A DNA stretch of 7,864 nucleotides from JBDTMT01 sp039934135 (GTDB lineage Bacteria > Desulfobacterota > Binatia > HRBIN30 > CADEER01). A program made the translations under genes and the position numbers. The notes below the pieces were generated by a model, which made no database searches, was not told where the DNA came from, and was given only the letters and a program-made list of their open reading frames with translations. Position 1 is the stretch's first letter, and every line of letters begins with the position of its first letter. Below, one piece after another: positions 1 to 6,795 of this stretch. The stretch is taken from NCBI GenBank assembly GCA_039934135.1, contig JBDTMT010000292.1:1-7864 (forward strand). Reading direction: 5' to 3'.

Positions 1-8
1 GCGGCTAT

Positions 9-26
9 GCGGGCCAATAGGCCCGC
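9..26. other. GC-rich perfect hairpin downstream of rpoH
   Basis: A perfect 7-bp stem (GCGGGCC at 9-15 with GGCCCGC at 20-26) closes an AATA loop. It lies about 150 bases past the rpoH stop. No T-run follows it on either strand, so it is not a standard intrinsic terminator. It could end the rpoH transcript with Rho's help or belong to a feature beyond the left edge. Confidence 0.4.
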
Positions 27-86
27 CGCCACGGAGGAGTCGGAGTGGCTGTTGCGGCAGCGGCTTCGTAGCACGCTCAGCTCGGA

Positions 87-149
87 CGATAGGCGATACG
101 CGATCGGCGATAGGCGCCAGCGGGCGATACGCGATCAGCGACAGACGTC
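87..149. repeat. Tandem heptamer repeats (CGATANG type) downstream of rpoH
   Basis: The stretch reads as consecutive 7-base units: CGATAGG (87-93), CGATACG (94-100), CGATCGG (101-107), CGATAGG (108-114), a 10-base spacer, then CGATACG (125-131), CGATCAG (132-138) and CGACAGA (139-145). At a larger scale, 92-118 and 123-149 are direct copies 31 bases apart; they share a perfect 14-mer and differ at only four positions, all transitions. The repeat lies in the non-coding 174 bases after the rpoH stop, where I see no gene. Function is unknown. The rhythm resembles the octamer arrays at 3225-3296 and 5419-5501, though the units differ. Confidence 0.75.
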
Positions 150-174
150 AGGGGGGTCACAGGGCACCCGCCAC

Positions 175-1325
<1,151 letters not shown>

Positions 1326-1326
<1 letters not shown>

Positions 1327-1637
1327 CAGGCCCCGCCGACGCGCTGGCGCAGTTCGCGCACCAGCGTCTGCAGGATGGTGTCGAACTGCTGCTGCATCGA
1401 GCACAGGTCGGCGTGCATGTGGAGGATCACCTCCACGCCGGCCAGATTGACGTCCAACTCGCGTACCAGGACTGTGATCAGGCGCAGGCGCTCGGCGTCC
1501 TCGGGAGAAATTACCGGCTCCGACTCGACGGTCTCTTTGATCTCCAAGAACCCTTCGGCGCGCACGATGCTGAGCAGTTCGTCGTCGACGTGGAGTTGCG
1601 CGCACACTTCGGTCAGGCGGACCCAGTGGACGGTCAT
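1326..1637 (-). CDS. cbpM: CbpM-like MerR-type chaperone modulator
   Basis: A 103-residue protein of the MerR_2/CbpM kind. Residues 6-35 form a degenerate MerR helix-turn-helix (LTEVCAQLHVDDELLSIV...GFLEI). Residues 57-74 carry the family-typical ELDVNLAGVEVIL segment, followed by a helical, probably coiled-coil tail to about residue 99. In E. coli, CbpM binds the J domain of CbpA and inhibits it; a similar action on the adjacent DnaJ is inferred. A good Shine-Dalgarno (GGAGG, complement of 1645-1649) lies 7 bases before the ATG. The gene starts 1 base after the dnaJ stop, and its own stop overlaps the rpoH start, so all three should be translationally linked. The alternative is an HspR-like repressor, which shares the NLAGVEVIL segment. 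However, the Tyr-Tyr-Glu-Arg-like DNA-contact element of DNA-binding MerR proteins is not visible, which favours CbpM. Confidence 0.8.
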
Positions 1638-1638
1638 C

Positions 1639-2787
1639 TCACAGCCTCCACCCGTCGCGCGGCTTGTGACTGTAGAATTCCTCCAGCGCCTGCGCCGCTT
1701 CCGCGGCCTGGCTGGAATCGACGTCGGGCACGTGTACCACCAGCCGCAGGTACAGGTCGCCGCGCCCGCCGCCGCGCAGATGCGGAACGCCGCGTTCCTT
1801 CACACGCAACTGCCGCCCCGCCTGGCTGCCCTTCGGCACCTTGACGCGCACGGTGGCGTCGGCGGTCGGCACGTCGATCGAGGCGCCGAGCAGGGCTTCA
1901 CTCACCGTCACCGGCAGATCGAGGTGCAGATCGTCGCCGCGCCGCTCCAGCAAGGCGTGCGGACGCACGGTGACGCGGATGTAGAGATCGCCGGCCGGGC
2001 CGCCGCCGCTGCCGGGGCTGCCCTTGCCGGCGACGCGGACCCGCGAACCGGTGTCGACACCGGGCGGAATGCGCACGTTCAATCGTTCACTGACGACGCG
2101 ATGGCCGCTGCCGCCGCACGTCGGGCACGGCTGGCTCGAGGTGTGGCCGCTGCCGCCGCAGCGCGGACAGGTGCGGGTGAACGACATCGGCCCCTTTGCG
2201 ACCTGTACCTGCCCACTCCCCTTGCACTCGGGACAGGTGACGACGGTGGCCGGATCGGCGCCACTGCCGCCGCACGTCGCGCAGACCTCCTGGCGCTGGA
2301 TGGTCACCTCGGTCGACAGGCCGCGCACCGCATCGAGCAGGTCGATGGTCATCGTCGACTCGACGTCGGCGCCGGCTGTCGCCCCGCCGCCGAAGCCGCG
2401 CTCGGCGCCGCCGAAGATGTCGCCGAAGATGTCCTCGAAGCGATTGTACCCGCCTGGCCCAGCATCGCTGGCGCGCCCACGGCCGGCGCCGGCGCTGCGA
2501 GCCCGCTGCCAGTCCGCCGCCTGATCGCGCTGGGCGCGCGCCTGGTCGGCATCGAAGCCGGTCTGCGCAGCGGCTATGCCGAACTCGTCGTACAGCTTGC
2601 GCTTCTCCGGGTCACCCAGCACGTCGTTGGCCTGGGAGATCGCTTTGAAGCGCTCCTCGGCAGTGCGATTGCCCGGGTTGACGTCGGGGTGGTGCTTGCG
2701 AGCCAGCTTGCGATAGGCCTTCTTGATGTCGTCGGCCGACGCGGTGCGCGACACGCCGAGGACCCCGTAGAGATCCTTCTCCGCCAT
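1639..2787 (-). CDS. dnaJ: Chaperone protein DnaJ (type A Hsp40)
   Basis: Cytoplasmic co-chaperone that delivers unfolded clients to DnaK and stimulates its ATPase; 382 residues, about the normal length. The J domain (4-70) has the essential HPD at 33-35. A Gly-rich linker follows, with two DIF motifs at 119-121 and 123-125. The zinc-finger domain has all four CxxCxGxG repeats (Cys pairs 169/172, 185/188, 207/210, 221/224), so both zinc sites look intact. C-terminal substrate-binding and dimerisation parts run to the end. The four complete zinc repeats make it DnaJ rather than CbpA, although its partner gene cbpM follows immediately. The ATG at 2787 is fixed by the canonical MAEKDLYGVLGV start; upstream there is only a weak purine-rich element. 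In E. coli the DIF motifs of DnaJ matter for control of sigma-32, which is notable because rpoH lies in the same unit. No dnaK or grpE is seen in this window. Confidence 0.96.
   Translation of the reverse strand: MAEKDLYGVLGVSRTASADDIKKAYRKLARKHHPDVNPGNRTAEERFKAISQANDVLGDPEKRKLYDEFGIAAAQTGFDADQARAQRDQAADWQRARSAGAGRGRASDAGPGGYNRFEDIFGDIFGGAERGFGGGATAGADVESTMTIDLLDAVRGLSTEVTIQRQEVCATCGGSGADPATVVTCPECKGSGQVQVAKGPMSFTRTCPRCGGSGHTSSQPCPTCGGSGHRVVSERLNVRIPPGVDTGSRVRVAGKGSPGSGGGPAGDLYIRVTVRPHALLERRGDDLHLDLPVTVSEALLGASIDVPTADATVRVKVPKGSQAGRQLRVKERGVPHLRGGGRGDLYLRLVVHVPDVDSSQAAEAAQALEEFYSHKPRDGWRL
1645..1649 (-). promoter_or_regulatory. Shine-Dalgarno of cbpM inside the end of dnaJ
   Basis: On the minus strand GGAGG ends 7 bases before the cbpM ATG and lies within the last codons of dnaJ. 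It supports the chosen cbpM start and efficient reinitiation after the dnaJ stop. Confidence 0.6.
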
Positions 2788-2820
2788 CAGCGCTCGCTCT
2801 GCGGCAGTAGTGCCGCGCGC

Positions 2821-3024
2821 TTACTTCTCGTCCGCGTCGGGGTACTCCATTTCCACTTCGCCGGCGGCGATTTCACGCAGCGCCGTAACGACTTCCTTGT
2901 TCTCGCTCTCGACCAGGGGCCGCGCCCCTTTGAGCAACTGCTTGGCCCGGCGCGCCCCGAGGAGCACCAATTCGAAGCGATTCGGGATCTTCTTGAGGCA
3001 ATCTTCAACCGTGATGCGAGCCAT
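2821..3024 (-). CDS. rpoZ: RNA polymerase omega subunit
   Basis: Small subunit of the core RNA polymerase that wraps the C-terminal part of beta-prime and helps assembly; in proteobacteria it also contributes to a ppGpp site. The 67-residue product begins MARITVEDCLKKIPNRFELV and contains the family's LLGARRAKQL and NKEVVTALREIAAGEVE segments, ending in an acidic tail. An in-frame start exists upstream at 3147, but the conserved N-terminus begins at 3024, directly behind a strong ribosome binding site, so 3024 is chosen. Its stop is 33 bases before dnaJ. rpoZ is often found with gmk and spoT; here it instead heads a heat-shock unit. It probably shares a promoter with dnaJ, cbpM and rpoH in the gene-free region upstream. 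Confidence 0.96.
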   Translation of the reverse strand: MARITVEDCLKKIPNRFELVLLGARRAKQLLKGARPLVESENKEVVTALREIAAGEVEMEYPDADEK

Positions 3025-3030
3025 GTCGTG

Positions 3031-3038
3031 CTCCTTCC
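3031..3038 (-). promoter_or_regulatory. Strong Shine-Dalgarno of rpoZ
   Basis: The minus strand reads GGAAGGAG, followed by 6 bases and the ATG at 3024. It decides the rpoZ start against the longer in-frame reading from 3147. Confidence 0.8.
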
Positions 3039-3066
3039 AGCCGCCGAACGTAGCCGAATCCTCCAG

Positions 3067-3100
3067 CGAACAAAACCCCGTTACGCGAGTTTTTCGTTCG
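3067..3100 (-). other. Predicted hairpin in the rpoZ leader
   Basis: CGAACAAAA (3067-3075) pairs with TTTTCGTTCG (3091-3100), giving nine base pairs with one bulged base and a 15-base loop (3076-3090). It lies about 40 bases upstream of the rpoZ start. It could be a leader RNA structure or an operator-like site. It lacks the GC-rich stem of an intrinsic terminator. I could not identify a convincing -35/-10 pair or sigma-32 promoter nearby. Confidence 0.35.
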
Positions 3101-3114
3101 CCCTGCAGTCGAAG

Positions 3115-3430
3115 ACTCCACAGATGAACCCAGATCCCCTTCTTCACCCCGCCCGGCGAAGACGCAGATCTTCCGATGCCGTGATCTGCACGCCAATTCG
3201 CGACCTGCCTGAGTCAGCCGACGGGGCTGTTACGCTGTTAGATTAGGCCTAAGAATCCGAACCCGTAACAGCGAGCAGCCTAACAGCGTAACAGCCTTGC
3301 CGCTCTCATCCCGCTGCAGCGTGAATCGGCGTGCAAAGCCGGGCCTGAGTGTTCGGAGGGGTGGCAGGCGGGCAGATCGGTGACATCGCGGGCGGGGTGA
3401 AGAGAGGGGATCTGGGTTTATCCGTGGAAT
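3115..3430. repeat. Composite inverted repeat with three nested arm pairs between tlyA and rpoZ
   Basis: No gene lies in 3025-3477. Most of it is one long imperfect palindrome. Outer arms 3115-3154 and 3390-3430 match as reverse complements in 37 of 41 aligned positions (three substitutions, one gap) and contain the word AACCCAGATCCCCT. Middle arms 3187-3202 and 3320-3335 match at 14 of 16 positions. Inner arms 3225-3241 and 3280-3296 are a perfect 17-bp pair (GGCTGTTACGCTGTTAG). The pairs are nested in the same order, 32 and 22 bases apart on the left and 54 and 23 on the right. A 10-bp perfect palindrome (TTAGGCCTAA, 3243-3252) lies in the central loop. No target-site duplication is evident. 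It may separate the tlyA and rpoZ transcripts, or be a non-autonomous, MITE-like or REP-like element. Confidence 0.8.
3225..3296. repeat. Octamer-based stem-loop at the core of the composite palindrome
   Basis: The left arm holds two GCTGTTA[C/G] octamers (3226-3241). The right arm holds four units in reverse orientation: GTAACAGC (3265-3272), GAGCAGC (3273-3279), CTAACAGC (3280-3287) and GTAACAGC (3288-3295). The same unit and the same 17-base left word occur at 5419-5435. The stretch 3265-3303 aligns with 5471-5508, including a shared AACAGCCTT[G/C]CCGC end. Confidence 0.8.
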
Positions 3431-3477
3431 TCCTTTTCCGGACCTGGTGAGCAGGGCGCCGCATCAGCGCGCCGACG

Positions 3478-4215
3478 TTACGGGCAAATCTGCAGCCAGA
3501 GGAAGAACTCGCGGTTGCCCTTCGGACCGAGGATGGGCGATGGGCACTCGCCGCGCACCGCCAGGCCCATCGTCTCGGCGGCGGCGCGCACCTTGGCGAT
3601 GGTGGCGGCGTGTAGGGCGGGATCGCGCACGACACCTCCCCCACCTACCTGCCCTTTGGCGACTTCGAACTGCGGCTTCACCAATGCGACGATCGCCGCG
3701 CCCGCAGCCAGCAGTTCGATCGCCTTCGGCAGCACCAGGGTCAGGGAGATGAACGACACGTCGACGACGCCGAAGTCGGCGACCGCCGGCAGCCGCGCCG
3801 CCTCGAGATGGCGCACGTTGCAGCGCTCGATCAGGGTGACGCGCGGATCCTGGCGCAGGCTCCAGGCGAGTTGACCGTAGCCGACGTCGACGGCGATGAC
3901 GCCGCGGGCGCCGCGCTGCAGCACACAGTCGCTGAAGCCGCCGGTCGAGGCGCCGATATCGAGCACCAGGCGACCGCTGACGTCGAGGCCAAACGCGTCC
4001 AGCGCGCCCGCCAGCTTCACGCCGCCGCGGCTGACGTATGGAATCTCGGCGCCGGCGACGGTGATCTCCGCTTCGGCGTCGACCAGCGCGCCGGGCTTGT
4101 CCATGACGCGGTCACCGATGCGCACCGCGCCCGCCATGATCAGCGCGCTGGCGCGTTCCAGGCTAGCGGCAAAACCGCCGGCGACCACCAACTTGTCGAG
4201 CCGTTCGCGTTTCAC
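3478..4215 (-). CDS. tlyA: TlyA family rRNA (cytidine-2'-O)-methyltransferase
   Basis: S-adenosylmethionine-dependent methyltransferase of 245 residues. Family members methylate ribose 2'-OH groups of cytidines in 16S and/or 23S rRNA; some are annotated as hemolysins. Residues 1-60 form an S4 RNA-binding domain. The Rossmann methyltransferase domain follows, with the SAM motif DIGASTGGFSDCVL (86-99). The presumed K-D-K-E catalytic set is Lys67 (RGGVKL), Asp152 (DVSFISL), Lys180 (KPQFE) and Glu236 (GNREF). All four sit two residues before the positions I recall for the M. tuberculosis protein (69, 154, 182, 238). The start codon is GTG at 4215, chosen because the protein begins with the standard MKRERLDKLVV. 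No clear Shine-Dalgarno is seen; it starts 11 bases after the ispA stop, consistent with operon translation. Which rRNA positions it modifies cannot be read from sequence. Confidence 0.94.
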   Translation of the reverse strand: MKRERLDKLVVAGGFAASLERASALIMAGAVRIGDRVMDKPGALVDAEAEITVAGAEIPYVSRGGVKLAGALDAFGLDVSGRLVLDIGASTGGFSDCVLQRGARGVIAVDVGYGQLAWSLRQDPRVTLIERCNVRHLEAARLPAVADFGVVDVSFISLTLVLPKAIELLAAGAAIVALVKPQFEVAKGQVGGGGVVRDPALHAATIAKVRAAAETMGLAVRGECPSPILGPKGNREFFLWLQICP

Positions 4216-4226
4216 GAAACACTAGA

Positions 4227-5126
4227 CTAGGCGCCGACGGCGCGCTCGACGACATAGCTGGCGATGGCGCGCAGCGGATCGGCAGCGGCGGGAAAGCGCT
4301 CGACCGCGGCGAGCGCGTGATCGCGCAACTCACGGGCTCGCGCTTTGGCGGCCGGCAAACCGAGCACGGCAGGATACGTCGCCTTATCGAGGGCGCGGTC
4401 GCGACCGCCGGCCGCCTTGCCGGTCGCCGCAATGGCACCTTCGGCGTCGAGCACGTCGTCGGCGATCTGGAACGCCAGGCCGAGGCATTCACCGTAGTGG
4501 CTCAGCCGCCGCAGCGCGGCGGCGCTGGCGCCGCCGAGGTGGGCGCCGCTGCGCACACTGGCGAGCAGCAGCGCGCCCGTCTTGCGCACGTGGATGAACT
4601 CGACCGTCGCCATGTCGGCCGGCGCGCCCGCCGCGGCGAGGTCCGCCGCCTGCCCGCCGACCATGCCGCGCGCGCCGGCCGCTTCCGCGAGCTCCGCCAG
4701 GACGCGCAACAGCGGTCGCGGCCGCGCTGCCTGCAGCGCACGGCGGGACAGCAGTGCGAAGGCCTCGGTCAGCAGCGCATCGCCGGCCAGAATGGCGACG
4801 CCTTCGCCGAAGGCAACATGGGTAGTCGCCCGCCCACGCCGCATGGCGTCGTCGTCCATCGCCGGCAGATCGTCGTGCACCAGCGAATAGGCGTGGATCA
4901 TCTCCAGCGCACAGGCGGCGGGCAGCGCCGCCTCAGCAGCGCCGCCGACCGCTTCGCACGCCGCCAGCGCCAGGATCGGCCGCAGCCGCTTGCCGCCGTT
5001 GAGCAAGCTGTAGCGCACCGCCTCGAGCAAGCGGTGCGGCGGCGCGGTATCGAGCGGAAACTCTGCCGCCAGCGCGGCGTCGACGCGTCCGCGCTGGCGC
5101 GTCAAGTAGTCGTCGAGTTCGCTCAC
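4227..5126 (-). CDS. ispA: Polyprenyl (farnesyl/geranylgeranyl) diphosphate synthase
   Basis: Cytoplasmic trans-prenyltransferase that condenses isopentenyl diphosphate with allylic diphosphates, supplying precursors for undecaprenyl carriers, quinones and other isoprenoids. The 299-residue length is typical. GGKRLRP lies at 44-50. The first Asp-rich motif is DDLPAMD (85-91), with the two-residue insertion typical of bacterial enzymes, preceded by Tyr80 five residues upstream, as in short-chain synthases. GGQAADL is at 157-163, the Lys-Thr pair at 182-183, and the second Asp-rich motif DDVLD at 223-227. The C-terminal LDKATYP is at 246-252. Product length (C15 or C20) is not certain. The start is GTG at 5126, overlapping the xseB stop as GTGA, so translation is coupled. 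dxs, a common neighbour of ispA, is not present between it and tlyA. Confidence 0.93.
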   Translation of the reverse strand: MSELDDYLTRQRGRVDAALAAEFPLDTAPPHRLLEAVRYSLLNGGKRLRPILALAACEAVGGAAEAALPAACALEMIHAYSLVHDDLPAMDDDAMRRGRATTHVAFGEGVAILAGDALLTEAFALLSRRALQAARPRPLLRVLAELAEAAGARGMVGGQAADLAAAGAPADMATVEFIHVRKTGALLLASVRSGAHLGGASAAALRRLSHYGECLGLAFQIADDVLDAEGAIAATGKAAGGRDRALDKATYPAVLGLPAAKARARELRDHALAAVERFPAAADPLRAIASYVVERAVGA

Positions 5127-5371
5127 AATTCGCCGTCGTCCGCCGGCCGTGACTGCAGCCGCCCATCGACCCCGCGCGTCAGGATCTCGACTCGCTGTTC
5201 GGCGGTGGCGAGCTGTGCGTTGAGCAGGCGGATCAGGCCGACGCCGGCTTCGAAGCTGCGCAGCGCGTCCTCGAGCGGCAGCTCGCCGCTCTCCAGTGCC
5301 GCCACCAGCGTCTCCAGCGCCGCCAGCCCCTCCTCGAAGCGCACCGCGGTGGTGTCTGCCGAATCGGTCAT
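5123..5371 (-). CDS. xseB: Exodeoxyribonuclease VII small subunit
   Basis: Small subunit of exonuclease VII, which degrades single-stranded DNA from either end in repair; several copies bind each XseA. The 82-residue product is all helical, with the family core FEEGLAALETLVAALESGEL, then PLEDALRSFEAGVGLIRL, then helix LLNAQLATAEQRVEIL. The acidic/basic C-terminal tail is variable. The ATG at 5371 matches the usual start a few residues before the FEE motif. Only a weak ribosome binding site is seen; a small 4-bp hairpin (GGGC/GCCC, 5374-5384) occupies that position. It overlaps ispA by 4 bases. Unlike the usual tight xseA-xseB arrangement, it is 160 bases from xseA, with a palindromic repeat between. 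Confidence 0.93.
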   Translation of the reverse strand: MTDSADTTAVRFEEGLAALETLVAALESGELPLEDALRSFEAGVGLIRLLNAQLATAEQRVEILTRGVDGRLQSRPADDGEL

Positions 5372-5418
5372 TGGGGCTTTGCCCGCAACGTCGGTGCGTC
5401 GATCCGGCGGCCGACTGA

Positions 5419-5501
5419 GGCTGTTACGCTGTTAGGCTGTTGGCTGTCAGGCAAGAAGGACTTTTCTGCCCTAACAGCTAACCGCCTAACAGCGAACAGC
5501 C
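5419..5501. repeat. Large palindrome of tandem octamers between xseA and xseB
   Basis: Left arm: four consecutive units GCTGTTAC (5420-5427), GCTGTTAG (5428-5435), GCTGTTG (5436-5442), GCTGTCAG (5443-5450). Right arm: four units in reverse, CTAACAGC (5471-5478), TAACCGC (5479-5485), CTAACAGC (5486-5493), GAACAGC (5494-5500). The two arms pair over about 35 bases with one gap and few mismatches, around a centre near 5460. The 17-base word at 5419-5435 is identical to 3225-3241. The intergenic stretch 5372-5531 holds no gene. In RNA it would make a long hairpin inside the operon, with no T-run after it in the direction of transcription, so it is more likely an RNA-stability or read-through element than a simple terminator. 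Confidence 0.85.
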
Positions 5502-5531
5502 TTCCCGCGGAGGATTGCTGGACAAGATTGA

Positions 5532-6773
5532 TCATTCGCTGTCTCCGTCGTTCGAGCCATGGCGCGCCTCGATGCGCACGCGCACGCCGCCGTCGTGGAA
5601 GGTCAGATCGAGCCCCTCGCCGACGGCGACTTCCGTCGCGGCGCGCACGACACGGCCGTTGTCGGCGCGGCGCGCGATGGCGTAGCCACGCTCCAGCACC
5701 GCCAGCGGGCTGAGCGCATCGAGGCTGGCCGCCGCGGCGGCCAGCCGGCCCTGCGCGTCGCGCAAACTCGCCAACATGGCGCGCCGCGCGCGTTCGCCAA
5801 GTTCGCCGAGCCGCCCACGCGCCTCGGCCAACGCCCGCCGCGGGTCGCGTACGTGTCGCGCCAGGGCCTGCAGTCGCTCGCGCCGCCGCTGCAGCAGTCC
5901 GCGCATGGCGCCGCTCAGCGCCGCCTGGCGCATGGCCAACTGGCGGCGCAGGATCGCCGCGTCGGGCACCACCAGCATCGCCGCCGCGGTCGGCGTCGCG
6001 GCGCGGCAGTCGGCGGCCAGGTCGGCAAGTGTGACGTCGATCTCGTGGCCGACGGCCGACACCACCGGCACGCGCGACGCCGCCACGGCGCGCGCCACGC
6101 GCTCCTCGTTGAAGGCCCACAGATCTTCCAGGGACCCGCCACCGCGCCCGACGATGACGACGTCGACCGCCGGATGCGCCGCGATATCGGCCAGCGCCGC
6201 GACGATGTCGGCCCCGGCAAACTGCCCCTGCACGCGCACCGGCCGCACAACGATGTGCACGCCCGGCAGACGGGCGCGCAGCGCCGTGACGATGTCGTGC
6301 ACGGCGGCGCCGCTGAGCGCGGTCACCACGCCGACGGCGCGCGGCCAGGTCGGCAGCGGCCGCTTGCGCGCCGCGTCGAACAGCCCCTCCTCCGCCAGGC
6401 GGCGCTTGAGCTGTTCGAGCGCCAGCTGCAGACCGCCGATGCCACGCGGTTCCAAGGCATCGACGTAGAGTTGCAGATCACCGCGCGCTTCGTAGAGGCT
6501 GACGCGACCGTGCGCGATCACCTCCTGCCCATCGGCTGGACGGAACGGCAAGGCGCGGTTGGCGGTGCGAAACATGACCGCGGCGAGCTGCCCGCGCGCG
6601 TCCTTGAGGCGGAAATAGTAATGCCCGGCGCTGCCCGGGCAGCGGAAGTTGGAGATCTCGCCCGCCACCCACACTTCAGCGTATTCCGTCTCCAGGGACA
6701 CGCGCAGCAGGCGCGTCAGATCGGAGACGCTCAACACCGGCGTCGGGATCGCGACGCTCAGCGGTTCGCGCAT
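5532..6773 (-). CDS. xseA: Exodeoxyribonuclease VII large (catalytic) subunit
   Basis: Catalytic subunit of exonuclease VII, acting on single-stranded DNA; 413 residues, slightly short of the E. coli protein (456). The N-terminal OB-fold (about 12-112) begins with PVLSVSDLTRLLRVSLE and includes VWVAGEISNF and GHYYFRLKD. The catalytic domain has AAVHD (Asp160), VGRGGGSLEDLWAFNEE (Arg210) and SAVGHEIDVTLAD (His243, Asp246). These match the E. coli residues reported as essential (Asp155, Arg205, His238, Asp241) with a constant offset of five. A long helical stretch (about 270-355) is the arm that binds XseB, and the C-terminus keeps LSPLAVLERGYAIARR. The ATG at 6773 gives the normal N-terminus; no clear Shine-Dalgarno is seen. 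It begins 22 bases after the upstream deacetylase-like gene, suggesting a shared transcript. Confidence 0.95.
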   Translation of the reverse strand: MREPLSVAIPTPVLSVSDLTRLLRVSLETEYAEVWVAGEISNFRCPGSAGHYYFRLKDARGQLAAVMFRTANRALPFRPADGQEVIAHGRVSLYEARGDLQLYVDALEPRGIGGLQLALEQLKRRLAEEGLFDAARKRPLPTWPRAVGVVTALSGAAVHDIVTALRARLPGVHIVVRPVRVQGQFAGADIVAALADIAAHPAVDVVIVGRGGGSLEDLWAFNEERVARAVAASRVPVVSAVGHEIDVTLADLAADCRAATPTAAAMLVVPDAAILRRQLAMRQAALSGAMRGLLQRRRERLQALARHVRDPRRALAEARGRLGELGERARRAMLASLRDAQGRLAAAAASLDALSPLAVLERGYAIARRADNGRVVRAATEVAVGEGLDLTFHDGGVRVRIEARHGSNDGDSE

Positions 6774-6795
6774 CGCGCGGACAGTAACAGAGGCT

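Noticed and set aside
87..149. CRISPR array
   Set aside because: Units are only 7 bases without regular spacers of about 30 bases, and no cas gene is present; the same applies to the octamer arrays.
1327..1605. N-terminal extension of rpoH to an upstream start at 1605
   Set aside because: The added 93 residues are an out-of-frame reading of cbpM. The ATG at 1326 overlaps the cbpM stop in a normal coupled arrangement.
3025..3147. Longer rpoZ start at 3147
   Set aside because: The extra 41 residues have no family match and cross the leader hairpin; the strong ribosome binding site points to 3024.
3455..3473. Small GGCGC/GCGCC hairpin just after the tlyA stop as a terminator
   Set aside because: Only five base pairs and no T-run follow on the minus strand; such short GC pairings are common in this sequence.
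6784..6790. Single GTAACAG word between the deacetylase-like gene and xseA as another repeat copy
   Set aside because: One 7-base match without tandem units or an inverted partner is not distinguishable from chance.
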